Of a DNA stretch of 64,000 nucleotides, positions 14,541-24,497 are shown one piece after another. Both the position numbers and the translations under genes were made by a program. Source of the stretch: Bacteroidetes bacterium HGW-Bacteroidetes-2 (GTDB taxonomy: Bacteria; Bacteroidota; Bacteroidia; Flavobacteriales; Flavobacteriaceae); contig PHDJ01000007.1 of the NCBI GenBank assembly GCA_002842575.1, positions 1 to 64,000 of the forward strand. Reading direction: 5' to 3'. Position 1 is the stretch's first letter; each line of letters begins with the position of its first letter. The notes beneath the pieces were generated by a model. The model made no database searches. It saw only the letters and a program-made list of their open reading frames with translations, and was not told the origin of the DNA.

Positions 14541-15644
14541 ATGAAAAAAATAAGTTTATTATGCTCAATTTTCGCATTAACCCTTGTAGCTTGCCAAGAT
14601 AAATATCCAGACCTTGAAGATGGTCTCTATGCTGAATTTATCACAAACAAAGGCACCTTTGTAGCTAAATTATACCAAGACAAAACTCCTATTACCGTTG
14701 CTAACTTTGTAGATTTAGCACAAGGCACAAACACTATGGTGGACAGCGCATATAAAGGAAAACCTTTTTTTAACGGATTAACCTTTCACCGTGTCATTAA
14801 AGATTTTATGATACAAGGTGGTGACCCACTAGGCACAGGTGCTGGAAATCCTGGTTATCGTTTTCCTGATGAATTTGACGAAACGCTAGTTCATGACAGA
14901 AAAGGAATTTTGTCTATGGCAAATTCTGGTCCTGCTACAAATGGAAGCCAGTTTTTTATTACCTTAAAAGAAACCCCACACCTTAACGGAAGACATACAA
15001 TATTTGGCGAAATCGTAGTAGGAATGGATATTGTAGATGCTATTGGACTTGTGCCAACAGAGCCTGGAGACAAACCCGTAGATGCAGTAATTATACAAGA
15101 AGTAAACATCATTAATAAAGGGAAAGTAAAAATCAATTCTTTCGATAAAGAAATGGAAGTAATTGAAAAAGAAAGAATTGCTACTGAAGAACGTATCAAG
15201 GTCGTAAAAAACGAAACAGTTTCCTCAATGGATAGCCAAAAAGAAAATGCCGAAGAATTACCTTCTGGTTTAAAAATAGTTTTTCTTACCAAAGGGGATG
15301 GCGTTCAACCCAAAGATGGTGATCAAGTATTAATTGACTATGAAGGGTATTTAGAAGATGGAAGCCTTTTTGACTCTAGTAAATTAGAAATTGCCAAAAA
15401 ATATGAAAAGGTAGATGAACGAAGAGAGCAAGCAGGACAATATACTCCTATGCCAGCTCCTTATAGTCAAGATGCACAACTTATTGCCGGATTTAAAGAA
15501 GGCATGTTAAAAATGAAAGTTGGCGATGAAGCTATTCTTTATATTCCATCCCATCTTGGGTATGGTGAACGTGGCGCAGGCAATGTAATTCCTCCAAATG
15601 CTAATTTGATTTTTAAATTAAAAATTACAGAAATAGCAAATTAA
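14541..15644 (+). CDS. Fused cyclophilin-FKBP peptidyl-prolyl isomerase lipoprotein
   Basis: A 367-residue lipoprotein (LTLVACQ, Cys18). Residues 30-185 are a cyclophilin domain: FHRVIKDFMIQGGDPLGTG, NSGPATNGSQFFITL, LNGRHTIFGEI. After a charged linker of about 55 residues, residues 245-367 are an FKBP domain: DGDQVLIDYEGYLEDGSLFDSS, LIAGFKEGMLKMKVGDEAI, YGERGAGNVIPPNANLIF. Two unrelated prolyl-isomerase folds in one envelope protein next to gldI suggest a role in folding exported proteins. Such fusions are known in Bacteroidota. Both domains keep the aromatic residues expected at the active sites. A strong terminator follows. Confidence 0.93.
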   Translation: MKKISLLCSIFALTLVACQDKYPDLEDGLYAEFITNKGTFVAKLYQDKTPITVANFVDLAQGTNTMVDSAYKGKPFFNGLTFHRVIKDFMIQGGDPLGTGAGNPGYRFPDEFDETLVHDRKGILSMANSGPATNGSQFFITLKETPHLNGRHTIFGEIVVGMDIVDAIGLVPTEPGDKPVDAVIIQEVNIINKGKVKINSFDKEMEVIEKERIATEERIKVVKNETVSSMDSQKENAEELPSGLKIVFLTKGDGVQPKDGDQVLIDYEGYLEDGSLFDSSKLEIAKKYEKVDERREQAGQYTPMPAPYSQDAQLIAGFKEGMLKMKVGDEAILYIPSHLGYGERGAGNVIPPNANLIFKLKITEIAN

Positions 15645-15663
15645 GTTCCAAAGTTTTGAACTA

Positions 15664-15694
15664 AAAAAAGCCTCTTTTAATAAGAGGCTTTTTT
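15664..15694. terminator. Bidirectional terminator between PPIase and pepD
   Basis: AAAAAAGCCTCTT (15664-15676), loop TTAAT, AAGAGGCTTTTTT (15682-15694): a perfect 13-base stem between converging genes. Confidence 0.88.
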
Positions 15695-15718
15695 GGTTTT
15701 TATCTTTTAGAAACTTCC

Positions 15719-17179
15719 TTATTTCTTCGGAATATTTTTTAGAATTTCTAAAACAAACTCCCAATATTTTTGCAAGGAAGAAATACTGGCACGTTCATCG
15801 GGTGAGTGAGCTCCTTTGATGGTTGGCCCAAAGGAAATCATATCCATATCGGGATAATTCTGCCCAAGAATACCACATTCTAGTCCCGCATGGCAGGCTG
15901 CCACATGTGCTTTTTGTCCGTGCATTTTTTCATAAATGCCATCTAAAAGTTTTAAAATAGGACTTTCCATATTTGGTGCCCATCCGGGATAATCACCTGA
16001 AACTTCAACATCACATCCCATCAATTCAAATGATGAACGCAGTGCATTTACCAAATCCATTTTTGAGCTTTCTACGGATGAACGAGTTAAACAAGCTATA
16101 TGCATAGACCCCTCTTTCACTAGCACTCTTGCTATATTATTAGAAGTTTCCACTAAATCTTTAATGGCAGGACTCATTCTATACACGCCATTGTGCGCGG
16201 TGTAAAGAGCTTTCAATAGAAGGTCTTGAGAATCTAAATCCAATATATTTGCAGGTAATTCTGTTTCTTTTATTACAAATTGTAATTGCGGTTCGAGGTT
16301 TTGAAACTCTTTTTTAATGTCCTCTATAAGTTTATTTATTTCAAACAGAAAAACTTCAACTTGTGGCTTTTCAACAACCACAATTGCATTACTTTCTCTT
16401 GGAATGGCATTTCGCAAACTACCGCCATCTATAGAGGAAATACGCAAACCTAAATCCTGCGCTGCTTCAAAAAGCAACCTATTCATTAGTTTATTTGCAT
16501 TACCAAATCCTTCATGAATATCCATCCCACTATGACCACCTTGTAGGCCGTTTATTGTAATGCAAAAAGGAATCATGTTTTTTGAGCAAGGTTCTTGGCT
16601 ATATTTTCTTGTTGCAGTTACATCTACACCACCGGCGCATCCCACACCAATTTCATCATCTTCTTCGGTATCAAGATTTAAAAGAATTTCACCATTTAAT
16701 AAACCACCTTCTAAACCTTTAGCACCGGTCATTCCGGTTTCTTCATCTATGGTAAAAAGAGCTTCAAGTGCAGGATGCGCAATGGCATTACTTTCTAGAA
16801 TAGCCATTATGGTTGCTACTCCTAAACCATTGTCTGCACCTAATGTTGTTCCTTTTGCCCTTACCCAATCGTTATCCACCAACATTTCAATTCCTTGCGT
16901 ATCAAAATCAAAATTGGTATCGTTATTTTTTTGATGCACCATATCTAAGTGCGATTGTAGCACTACAGCCTTTCTGTTTTCCATTCCGGCAGATGCAGGT
17001 TTTTTTATGATTACATTACCCACTTTATCTACTAAAGTTTCTAAACCTAAATCTTCGCCAAACTTCTTCACAAAAGCAATAACACGCTCTTCTTTTTTAC
17101 TTGGTCTTGGCACTGCATTTAAATCTGCAAATTTGTTCCAAACATTTTTAGGTTCTAAATTTCTTATTGCTTCGTTCAT
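15719..17179 (-). CDS. pepD: Aminoacyl-histidine dipeptidase (M20/M28 family, PepD)
   Basis: From the ATG at 17179 (MNEAIRNLEPKNVWNKF) the protein has 486 residues, the normal PepD length; an ATG seven codons upstream is less likely. PepD is a cytoplasmic di-zinc peptidase cleaving Xaa-His and other dipeptides. Zinc and catalytic signatures are VLQSHLDMVHQKN, TTLGADNGLGVATIMAI, FTIDEETGMTGAKGL, LNLDTEEDDEIGVGCAGG, and CHAGLECGIL near the C-terminus. It converges with the isomerase gene across a terminator. Confidence 0.93.
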   Translation of the reverse strand: MNEAIRNLEPKNVWNKFADLNAVPRPSKKEERVIAFVKKFGEDLGLETLVDKVGNVIIKKPASAGMENRKAVVLQSHLDMVHQKNNDTNFDFDTQGIEMLVDNDWVRAKGTTLGADNGLGVATIMAILESNAIAHPALEALFTIDEETGMTGAKGLEGGLLNGEILLNLDTEEDDEIGVGCAGGVDVTATRKYSQEPCSKNMIPFCITINGLQGGHSGMDIHEGFGNANKLMNRLLFEAAQDLGLRISSIDGGSLRNAIPRESNAIVVVEKPQVEVFLFEINKLIEDIKKEFQNLEPQLQFVIKETELPANILDLDSQDLLLKALYTAHNGVYRMSPAIKDLVETSNNIARVLVKEGSMHIACLTRSSVESSKMDLVNALRSSFELMGCDVEVSGDYPGWAPNMESPILKLLDGIYEKMHGQKAHVAACHAGLECGILGQNYPDMDMISFGPTIKGAHSPDERASISSLQKYWEFVLEILKNIPKK

Positions 17180-17306
17180 TAGTACATTTTTAATTATCAC
17201 AAAGGTAAAGAAATGTTTGTTCTATTAAAATGAATAAAAAGGAAACATTAAGAACTTCAAAATTATTTTGTAGATTTATATTGTATTTTCATTTATTAAA
17301 AACGAT

Positions 17307-18023
17307 ATGAAAAAAATATATCTATTTTTTGCAATATTGAGCACTTTGGCTAGTAAAGCTCAGCCATTTGATTTGATATTTGATCACCCTTGGTACTTGG
17401 AGCAAATCAGAATTGATGGAACCTTTCTCCAAATTCCCTCTAATGGAGAAGTAACCAATGCTGTTTTAAATTTTTATGAAACCACTCCCCATACATTTGA
17501 CCTGAAGGTGTGCCAAACTTTAAATGGAGAAATTACCTATCCTAATTATGACGCTATGCTCTTTCCTTTAGGATTGGCTATAACTGGCGATGCCTGTACT
17601 TTAAGTGAAAATATAGATTTTGAAACTACTTTATTTAATTTCTTTCAAAGCCAAATAGGAGTGCAATTATCTTATGATTATATATTTATAGATCCCGGAC
17701 CTCCAGAAAGTATTTTGGTTATTTATTCTCCAAACGGTGATTTTATAGAATTTACCGAAGTACCAAATCCTATACTAGGAGTTGAATCGTTTAACAGAAA
17801 AATGTTTTCTGTGTTTCCAAATTCATTTACGGATAAAGTTACTATAAGAAATTTAAATTCTCAAATTTTCTCAAAAGCAAGATTTTTTTCTTTGCAAGGA
17901 AGTTTGCTGTTTGAAACAAACAATAGCAATATCCTTACTCAAAAACTTGCTAGAGGAATTTATATTTTAGAAATAATTGCTAAAGATGGATCTAAACAAA
18001 TAGAAAAAATCGTTAAAAAATAA
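17307..18023 (+). CDS. Secreted protein with T9SS type A C-terminal sorting domain
   Basis: A 238-residue protein with an N-terminal signal peptide (MKKIYLFFAILSTLASKAQ). The middle 130 residues form an unrecognised beta-rich domain with three cysteines. The C-terminal 75 residues match the Por/T9SS type A sorting pattern: VFPNSFTDKVTIRN, ARFFSLQGSLLFE, LARGIYILEIIAKDGSKQIEKIVKK. The protein should be exported by Sec and then moved to the surface or medium by the type IX system. The domain order is the usual one for small flavobacterial secreted proteins. Function unknown. Confidence 0.85.
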   Translation: MKKIYLFFAILSTLASKAQPFDLIFDHPWYLEQIRIDGTFLQIPSNGEVTNAVLNFYETTPHTFDLKVCQTLNGEITYPNYDAMLFPLGLAITGDACTLSENIDFETTLFNFFQSQIGVQLSYDYIFIDPGPPESILVIYSPNGDFIEFTEVPNPILGVESFNRKMFSVFPNSFTDKVTIRNLNSQIFSKARFFSLQGSLLFETNNSNILTQKLARGIYILEIIAKDGSKQIEKIVKK

Positions 18024-18098
18024 AAAGTAAATTGCAGTTTCAAAACCTTTCTTTTCAATAGCTATATTCAAAAAAATACCTGTATTTTAGGAGACGCT

Positions 18099-19166
18099 AT
18101 GCACAAGAAAACAAAACTCATTTTAACCCTCCTTTTAATTGCCCAAATTATTGGACTTCGCATACTTTCTTATTTTCCGGAGTTTGTAGAAAAGCAGTAT
18201 AGCCAAGGATTATTTCCTTTTATTTCTAAAATCTCAAGAACTCTTTTTGGGTGGGTTCCTTTTTCTGTAGGCGATGTTTTTTATAGTGCTCTTCTTATTT
18301 TAATAATTCGATGGCTCTACTTAAATATAAAAAGAATTAAAAAATCTCCTATTTCTTTCTTTTTAGACATTACTGCCGCACTTTCTATCGTTTATTTTGT
18401 TTTTAACCTATTTTGGGGGTTCAATTATTATCGCATTCCGTTACACCAAACCCTTAATTTAGAAAGAGATTATACCACAGAGCAACTCATTTCTTTAACC
18501 AATAGAATGATAGAAAAGTCAAACTCTTTGCATCGGGAATTAGGGTATGAGGATTCTATAAAAGTAGATTTACCTTATTCACAAAAAGAAATTTTTACTC
18601 TTTCCACAAATGGATATAAAAATTTAAGTAAAGATTATCCTTCGTTTAACTATCAACCAAAAAGCATAAAAAAATCTGGATGGAGTTTAGGGCTTACCTA
18701 TATGGGATATAGTGGTTATTACAATCCTTTTACTGCCGAAGCACAGGTAAATAATTTAATAAAAAACTCTAGATTTCCGGTAGTTACCTGTCATGAAGAA
18801 GCACACCAACTTGGTTATGCCGCTGAAAATGAAGCTAATTTTTTAGCCTATTTAGCAAGTATAAATAACGACAATCTTTATTTTCAGTATTCCGGATACA
18901 TCTTTGCCTTACGCTATTGTGTAAATGAAATAGCAAGAAGAGATATGGCATCCTATGATAAAATTATCAAAACTGTGAATTTTGGTATCTTAGAAAGCTA
19001 CCGCGAAACGCGTGAATTTTGGGAAAGCTATGAAAATCCTTTTGAAGTAGTTTCAAAAATTTTCTTTGACTCGTTTCTCAAAGTAAATAATCAGAAAAAA
19101 GGGATTGAAAGTTATAGCTATATGGTAGCTCTTTTGGTCAATTTTTCAGAAGATAAACCATTTTAA
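18099..19166 (+). CDS. DUF3810 membrane-bound predicted zinc peptidase
   Basis: A 355-residue protein with three membrane segments in the first 110 residues (about 6-22, 60-78 and 90-108), then a soluble domain with the zincin motif TCHEEAHQLGYAAENEANFLAYL: HExxH at 232-236 and a following acidic NEANF that may supply the third metal ligand. The pattern matches DUF3810. Metallopeptidase activity is inferred from the motif. The gene stands alone between a T9SS cargo gene and the amidohydrolases on the same strand. Confidence 0.85.
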   Translation: MHKKTKLILTLLLIAQIIGLRILSYFPEFVEKQYSQGLFPFISKISRTLFGWVPFSVGDVFYSALLILIIRWLYLNIKRIKKSPISFFLDITAALSIVYFVFNLFWGFNYYRIPLHQTLNLERDYTTEQLISLTNRMIEKSNSLHRELGYEDSIKVDLPYSQKEIFTLSTNGYKNLSKDYPSFNYQPKSIKKSGWSLGLTYMGYSGYYNPFTAEAQVNNLIKNSRFPVVTCHEEAHQLGYAAENEANFLAYLASINNDNLYFQYSGYIFALRYCVNEIARRDMASYDKIIKTVNFGILESYRETREFWESYENPFEVVSKIFFDSFLKVNNQKKGIESYSYMVALLVNFSEDKPF

Positions 19167-19270
19167 TTAGCACCTTCTATATCTTAAAAGAATGTTAAAC
19201 TAGTTGGTGATTTTATAAAATCTCAACTTCATTCTTATCTTTAGAAATAAATTAAACAACCACAAAAAGA

Positions 19271-22243
19271 ATGAAAAATGCTTTAATTCTCTTTATCTTA
19301 TGCTTTTGCAACATTACTCTCTTTGCACAAGATTATTTTCCAAAAAACGACGGTGTGCAAAACACAAACCACAATTTTACTGCTTTTACAAATGCCAAAA
19401 TTTTTGTAAATCCTACACAGATAATTGAAGGCGGCACCTTGCTCATTCAAAATGGAAAAGTACTACAAGCTGCAAAATCTGTATCTATTCCACCCAATGC
19501 TATTGTTATTAATCTTGAAGGAAAATCCATTTACCCTTCCTTCATCGATTTGTATTCAGATTTTGGTGTAGAAAAACCAAAACGTTCTAGCATGCGCGGT
19601 CGCTCTCCACAATATGACCCAACCCGATCTGGATATTATTGGAACGACCACATTATGCCAGAAACAAATGCACTTACAACATTTAAATTTGACGATAAGA
19701 AAGCCGAAGAACTTCGTGCAGCGGGTTTTGGCGTGGTAAACACACACCTTCAAGACGGCATCGCTCGTGGCACCAGTGCTTTAATTGCACTAAACTCAGT
19801 CGTAAATGACAGTGAGAGAATTCTTTTAGAAAAAGCCGCTCAACATTTTTCATTTACAAGAAGTGCCGCTAAAAATCAGTCCTACCCAAGTTCTATAATG
19901 GGAAGTATGGCTTTATTACGCCAAATGTACTATGATGCAGACTGGTATAGTAAGGGAAATAGCACCACAAAAGATTTAGCATTAGAAGCTTTAATAGCAA
20001 ATCGAGGATTGATTTCTATTTTTGAATCGAAAGACAAACTTAACAACCTTAGAGCAGATAAAGTAGGCGATTTATTTAACATTCAATATGTACTTTTAGG
20101 AGGCGGATTTGAATATGAAAACATCGCAGAAGTAAAAGCAACTAATGCCTCTTTCATACTTCCGCTAAACTTTCCGGAAGCTTATGATGTTTCAAATCCT
20201 TACCAAGCAGCATACGTTAGTTTAGCCGACATGCGCCATTGGAATCAGGCACCAACAAATCCAAAAGTATTTGTAGAAAATAATATACCTTTTTCTTTAA
20301 CCACCCACGATTTAAAATCGCCAAAAGATTTTATGACAAATCTTCTAAAAGCCATTGAATATGGTTTAGACAAAACCAAAGCCTTAGAGGCATTGACCAC
20401 AATTCCCGCAAAAACTATAGGAAAATCTGCTGAATTAGGCAATCTAAATAAAGGAGCCTATGCTAATTTTTTAATTACTTCTGGTGATATTTTTGAAAAA
20501 GAAACCGTTATTTTTGAAAACTGGGTTCAAGGAAGTCCTAATATCCTTAAAGATAAAAGCCAAAAAGACATAAGAGGAGAATACAATTTAATGGTGGGCG
20601 GTAAAACATTCCAACTTTCTATAAAAGGAGATGCCAGCAAACCAACAGCAGAAATTAAACAAGACACCACTAAATTAAAATCCAAAATCACATATACAAA
20701 GGATTGGGTTGACTTATCCTTTACCTCTCAAGAAGATACATACAGAATGACAGGATTGGTTTCAAACCATTCAGCTAATATCGCTGGCAGATCCATTCTT
20801 CCAAATGGAAATGAAACCAGTTTTAATGCTGTAAAAACTGCTGTTTTTTTGGAAAAAGAAAAAGAAGAAAAAGAAAAAGAACTAAAAAAAATAGAAATAG
20901 TCCCTTTGACTTTTCCAAACTTGGCTTTTGGAAATACCAACAAACCCAATCAAGAAAATCTCTTATTTAAAAATGCAACGGTATGGACTGGAGAGGATGC
21001 AGGCATTTTAACAGAAACCGATGTGTTAATACAAAATGGGAAGATTGCCAAAATTGGTAAAAACCTAAACGGTGGTAATGCAAGAGTTATCGACGCAACT
21101 GGAAAACATCTTACCGCAGGAATTATTGATGAACACTCACATATTGCATTATCTTCTGTAAATGAAGGTGGACATAACAACTCAGGTGAGGTAAAAATGG
21201 AAGATGTAGTTGACCCCGATGACATTGGCATCTACCGCGCACTTGCAGGTGGTGTAACCTCTGCACAATTGCTTCATGGCTCTGCAAACCCTATTGGAGG
21301 TCGCTCTGCAATCATTAAATTAAAATGGGGCGAAAATGCAGACAAAATGATTTATAAAAATTCGCCTAAGTTTATCAAATTTGCCTTAGGTGAAAACATT
21401 AAACAATCTAATTGGGGTGCTACAGAAACCGTTCGTTTTCCCCAAACAAGAATGGGAGCCGAACAAGTTTTTATAGATAATTTTCAACGCGCTAAAGAAT
21501 ATGAAGTGTTGAAAAAAAGTGGCAAACCATTTCATTATAATGAAGAAATGGAAGTAATGGTTGAAATATTAAATGGCGAACGATTTATTAGCTGTCACTC
21601 TTATGTACAAAGCGAAATTAATATGCTAATGAAGGTAGCTGAACAATTTAATTTTAAAATCAACACCTTTACCCACATACTTGAGGGATATAAATTAGCA
21701 GATAAGATGAAAGACCACGGTATTATTGGTGCTTCAACTTTTAGTGACTGGTGGGGTTATAAATTTGAAGTAAACGATGCCATTCCTTATAATGCAGCAA
21801 TAATGTATGATTACGGACTTACTGTTGGTATTAATAGTGATGACGGCGAAATGATAAGACGCCTAAATCAGGAAGCTGGAAAAACAATGAAATATGGCAA
21901 TGTTCCAGAACAAGAAGCCTGGAAAATGGTTACTATAAATCCAGCTAAAATGTTACATATTGACAACCGTGTAGGAAGTATAAAAGAAGGCAAAGAAGGG
22001 GATGTAGTGCTTTGGAACGACAATCCGTTATCGGTTTATGCCAAAGCAGAAAAAACGGTTATTGAAGGAGCTATCTATTTTGATATAGAAAAAGACTCAC
22101 AAAAACGGCAAGCTATTCAATCAGAACGCAACAAGCTCATTCAATTGATGATGGACGAAAAAAACAGCGGTGAAAAAACACAAAAACCAACCCGAAAAAA
22201 CCCAAGAGACTTCCATTGTGACACAAACCATTTAGAGGAATAA
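19271..22243 (+). CDS. Exported double amidohydrolase-family protein
   Basis: A 990-residue protein with a signal peptide (ILFILCFCNITLFAQ). It consists of two amidohydrolase-like halves. The first (about 30-430) starts FTAFTNAKIFVNPTQIIEGG and has PSFIDLYSDFG where the metal-binding HxH is expected. The second (about 550-960) has NATVWTGEDAGI, the intact IIDEHSHIAL (His622, His624), ISCHSYVQSE, FTHILEGYKLA and INSDDGEMIRRL, the usual metal and catalytic sites. The second half resembles imidazolonepropionase-like amidohydrolases. A linker near 520-545 is very rich in Lys and Glu. The substrate is unknown. It lies 61 bases before a related shorter gene. Confidence 0.85.
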   Translation: MKNALILFILCFCNITLFAQDYFPKNDGVQNTNHNFTAFTNAKIFVNPTQIIEGGTLLIQNGKVLQAAKSVSIPPNAIVINLEGKSIYPSFIDLYSDFGVEKPKRSSMRGRSPQYDPTRSGYYWNDHIMPETNALTTFKFDDKKAEELRAAGFGVVNTHLQDGIARGTSALIALNSVVNDSERILLEKAAQHFSFTRSAAKNQSYPSSIMGSMALLRQMYYDADWYSKGNSTTKDLALEALIANRGLISIFESKDKLNNLRADKVGDLFNIQYVLLGGGFEYENIAEVKATNASFILPLNFPEAYDVSNPYQAAYVSLADMRHWNQAPTNPKVFVENNIPFSLTTHDLKSPKDFMTNLLKAIEYGLDKTKALEALTTIPAKTIGKSAELGNLNKGAYANFLITSGDIFEKETVIFENWVQGSPNILKDKSQKDIRGEYNLMVGGKTFQLSIKGDASKPTAEIKQDTTKLKSKITYTKDWVDLSFTSQEDTYRMTGLVSNHSANIAGRSILPNGNETSFNAVKTAVFLEKEKEEKEKELKKIEIVPLTFPNLAFGNTNKPNQENLLFKNATVWTGEDAGILTETDVLIQNGKIAKIGKNLNGGNARVIDATGKHLTAGIIDEHSHIALSSVNEGGHNNSGEVKMEDVVDPDDIGIYRALAGGVTSAQLLHGSANPIGGRSAIIKLKWGENADKMIYKNSPKFIKFALGENIKQSNWGATETVRFPQTRMGAEQVFIDNFQRAKEYEVLKKSGKPFHYNEEMEVMVEILNGERFISCHSYVQSEINMLMKVAEQFNFKINTFTHILEGYKLADKMKDHGIIGASTFSDWWGYKFEVNDAIPYNAAIMYDYGLTVGINSDDGEMIRRLNQEAGKTMKYGNVPEQEAWKMVTINPAKMLHIDNRVGSIKEGKEGDVVLWNDNPLSVYAKAEKTVIEGAIYFDIEKDSQKRQAIQSERNKLIQLMMDEKNSGEKTQKPTRKNPRDFHCDTNHLEE

Positions 22244-22304
22244 AAAAAATAACTAAGAACAATTCTAATAAAATTCCTTCCCTTTAAAAAGAAATTTTAA
22301 AAAA

Positions 22305-23618
22305 ATGAAAAAAATGAAAATCATACCTAAAAAACTACCGCTTATAGTACTGTTTCTTATCAGTATGCATATAAACGCACAACAAACCCCTGCCCTTTTG
22401 CAAAAAAATGCAATTACCATTCAAGGTGCCACAGCACATATTGGCAATGGCAGTGTTCTAGAAAACTGCACCATCGTTTTTGAAAACGGAAAAATAACGG
22501 CAATAGGAAATGTCTCTACACAAGTAAAGGGAACCATTATTAACGCTTCTGGAAAACACGTCTATCCCGGATTTATAGTTACAAACAGCACTTTAGGACT
22601 TGCCGAAATTGATGCTGTACGTGCCAGCGTAGATGTAAATGAAATAGGCAGTATGATTCCAAACGTTAGAAGTTTAATTGCCTATAATGCTGAAAGTAAA
22701 ATAGTAGAAAGTATGCGCCCTAATGGCGTTCTTATCGGTCAAATTGTACCTAGAGGTGGAAGAATTACTGGAACCTCATCCGTAGTACAATTTGATGCAT
22801 GGAATTGGGAAGATGCCGTAATAAAAACCGATGATGCTATCCATTTGAATTGGCCAAATAGTTTTAGTAGAGGTCGATGGTGGGAGGGTGAATCCAGAGC
22901 GTATAGCCCAAATAAAAATTATGAAGAAGAAATTCTTAAAGTAAGCTATTTCTTGAAAGATGCCTTCGCTTACGGAAAAATAATCCAAAAAGAAAAAAAC
23001 TTAGCTTTTCAAGCAGTTCAAGGATTATTTACAGGAAAACAAAAACTATTTATTAATGCCGATGGTGAAAAAGAAATTATTGACGCCATTACTTTCGCTA
23101 AAGAAATAGGCATAAAAGAGGTAGTTCTTGTAGGTGGTTATGATGCTTACAAAATAACTGAATTTTTAAAACAAAACAATGTATCGGTTATCGCCGGAAG
23201 AACACAAAGCACCCCAATATTTGAAGATGATGATTATGATTTGCCATACAAAATGCCTAAACTACTCGCAGATGCAGGAATCTTAGTGGCACTTAACCCA
23301 GATGGTAGAATGGAACGTATGAACACCCGAAACCTTCCTTTTTATGCTGGACAAGTTGTTGGCCAAGGTATGGACAAAGAAGAAGCATTAAAAATGATTA
23401 CCTCTAATGCCGCAAAAATACTAGGTATTGACAACGACTATGGCACATTAGAAATAGGAAAGAGCGCAACTTTGTTTATTTCTGAAGGCGATGCTTTAGA
23501 TGCTCGCACTAATTTAGTAAGTAAAGCATTTATTGATGGTAGAGAAATCTCTTTAAACTCGCATCATACCACCTTATACCAAAGATATTCTGAAAAATAT
23601 GAAATGCAGAAACAATGA
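22305..23618 (+). CDS. Exported amidohydrolase-like protein lacking the HxH metal site
   Basis: A 437-residue protein with a signal peptide (IVLFLISMHINAQ). The amidohydrolase N-terminal beta sandwich (ATAHIGNGSVLENCTIVFENG) and the C-terminal end (ITSNAAKILGIDNDYGTLEIGKSATLFI) are clear. The strand-1 metal motif, normally FIDxHxH, reads GFIVTNSTLG, so both histidines are absent, matching the inactive-looking first half of the neighbouring protein. It may form a complex with the upstream protein or bind rather than hydrolyse. Co-transcription with the upstream gene is likely. Confidence 0.82.
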   Translation: MKKMKIIPKKLPLIVLFLISMHINAQQTPALLQKNAITIQGATAHIGNGSVLENCTIVFENGKITAIGNVSTQVKGTIINASGKHVYPGFIVTNSTLGLAEIDAVRASVDVNEIGSMIPNVRSLIAYNAESKIVESMRPNGVLIGQIVPRGGRITGTSSVVQFDAWNWEDAVIKTDDAIHLNWPNSFSRGRWWEGESRAYSPNKNYEEEILKVSYFLKDAFAYGKIIQKEKNLAFQAVQGLFTGKQKLFINADGEKEIIDAITFAKEIGIKEVVLVGGYDAYKITEFLKQNNVSVIAGRTQSTPIFEDDDYDLPYKMPKLLADAGILVALNPDGRMERMNTRNLPFYAGQVVGQGMDKEEALKMITSNAAKILGIDNDYGTLEIGKSATLFISEGDALDARTNLVSKAFIDGREISLNSHHTTLYQRYSEKYEMQKQ

Positions 23619-23633
23619 TGCAATATTTTAAAC

Positions 23634-23669
23634 AAACCTGCTGGATTTTTAAAATTCTGGCGGTTTTTT
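23634..23669 (+). terminator. Imperfect-stem terminator after the amidohydrolase pair
   Basis: AAACCTGCTGGATTTT (23634-23649) pairs with AAAATTCTGGCGGTTT (downstream arm) with a few mismatches, followed by a run of T. It separates the plus-strand amidohydrolases from the converging DUF6503 gene. Confidence 0.5.
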
Positions 23670-23676
23670 TATACAG

Positions 23677-24462
23677 TTACTCTACATAGATGCTTCCTTC
23701 TGGAGCCTGAAATAAAGATTTGTTTAATTCTGTTTCTGAAATTTCTACCTTAAAAAATAATACGGTTTGGAAAGGTTCAAAATCACGATTGTTTTTTGTG
23801 CTATACCAAACCATTTTTTCGGGAAGTAATAAATCCTTTTTTTTAGCCCAAGAAGCATACTTTATATAATGCCATTCAGTGTTTTTGTTGCCTTCAAAAA
23901 AAGTCACGGTGTATCCCAACCATTCCATTTGAAAGGTTTCTTTATTATAATAAATAATATATTCGTCTTCAGGCGATTGCCCTATATTTCTTTCAAACCC
24001 AATGTGAATAACTCCATACGTTATTCGATTTATAATCGTGTCTTTTCGCTCCGTATAAAAAGCTCCATCATCTGCAATAATAAAAGGCATGGCATAAAAA
24101 TAAAACATCTGGTTGTAATAAAATTTAGGATTTCCAGAATAGGAGCCTTTTTTTTCATCTAACCACACTCCATCTCCATCATAACCAAGCTTAAAAACAT
24201 CCGATTCTACTGTAGCTTGTCTCGAAATCAAATCGGTAATATGTCTTTCAATACCTGAAGAGGTTTCTATTTCAAAAGATAAACTTTTCATTTTATGCCA
24301 AGAGGTTAAACCACCGTGCGCATCAAAAATTTTTGATACCACAGAAGGATTTATTTTATTTTTTAGCACCCTATTTTCCACTTGTTTATATTCCTTATTT
24401 TTATTTTCAATACATGAATTAAAAATTAAAAATAAAACGAAAACAAGAACTATTTTTTTCAT
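23677..24462 (-). CDS. DUF6503 family lipoprotein (copy 1)
   Basis: A 261-residue lipoprotein (LFLIFNSC). The mature part begins after a Lys-rich segment with IFDAHGGLTSWHKMKSLSFEIE, then WLDEKKGSYSGNPKFYYNQM, MPFIIADDGAFY, SPEDEYIIYYNKETFQMEWLGY, ending FQAPEGSIYVE. This matches the DUF6503 family of Bacteroidota, thought to adopt an outer-membrane-lipoprotein-like beta barrel fold. Function unknown. It is a paralogue of the adjacent gene at 24545-25333, sharing these motifs throughout. Confidence 0.82.
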   Translation of the reverse strand: MKKIVLVFVLFLIFNSCIENKNKEYKQVENRVLKNKINPSVVSKIFDAHGGLTSWHKMKSLSFEIETSSGIERHITDLISRQATVESDVFKLGYDGDGVWLDEKKGSYSGNPKFYYNQMFYFYAMPFIIADDGAFYTERKDTIINRITYGVIHIGFERNIGQSPEDEYIIYYNKETFQMEWLGYTVTFFEGNKNTEWHYIKYASWAKKKDLLLPEKMVWYSTKNNRDFEPFQTVLFFKVEISETELNKSLFQAPEGSIYVE

Positions 24463-24497
24463 AAAAGCAATAATTTATATCCTCTTAAAATAGGAAA

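Noticed and set aside
14891-15292. A 133-codon minus-strand frame inside the isomerase gene
   Set aside because: It is antisense to a strongly conserved gene, with composition typical of a shadow frame.
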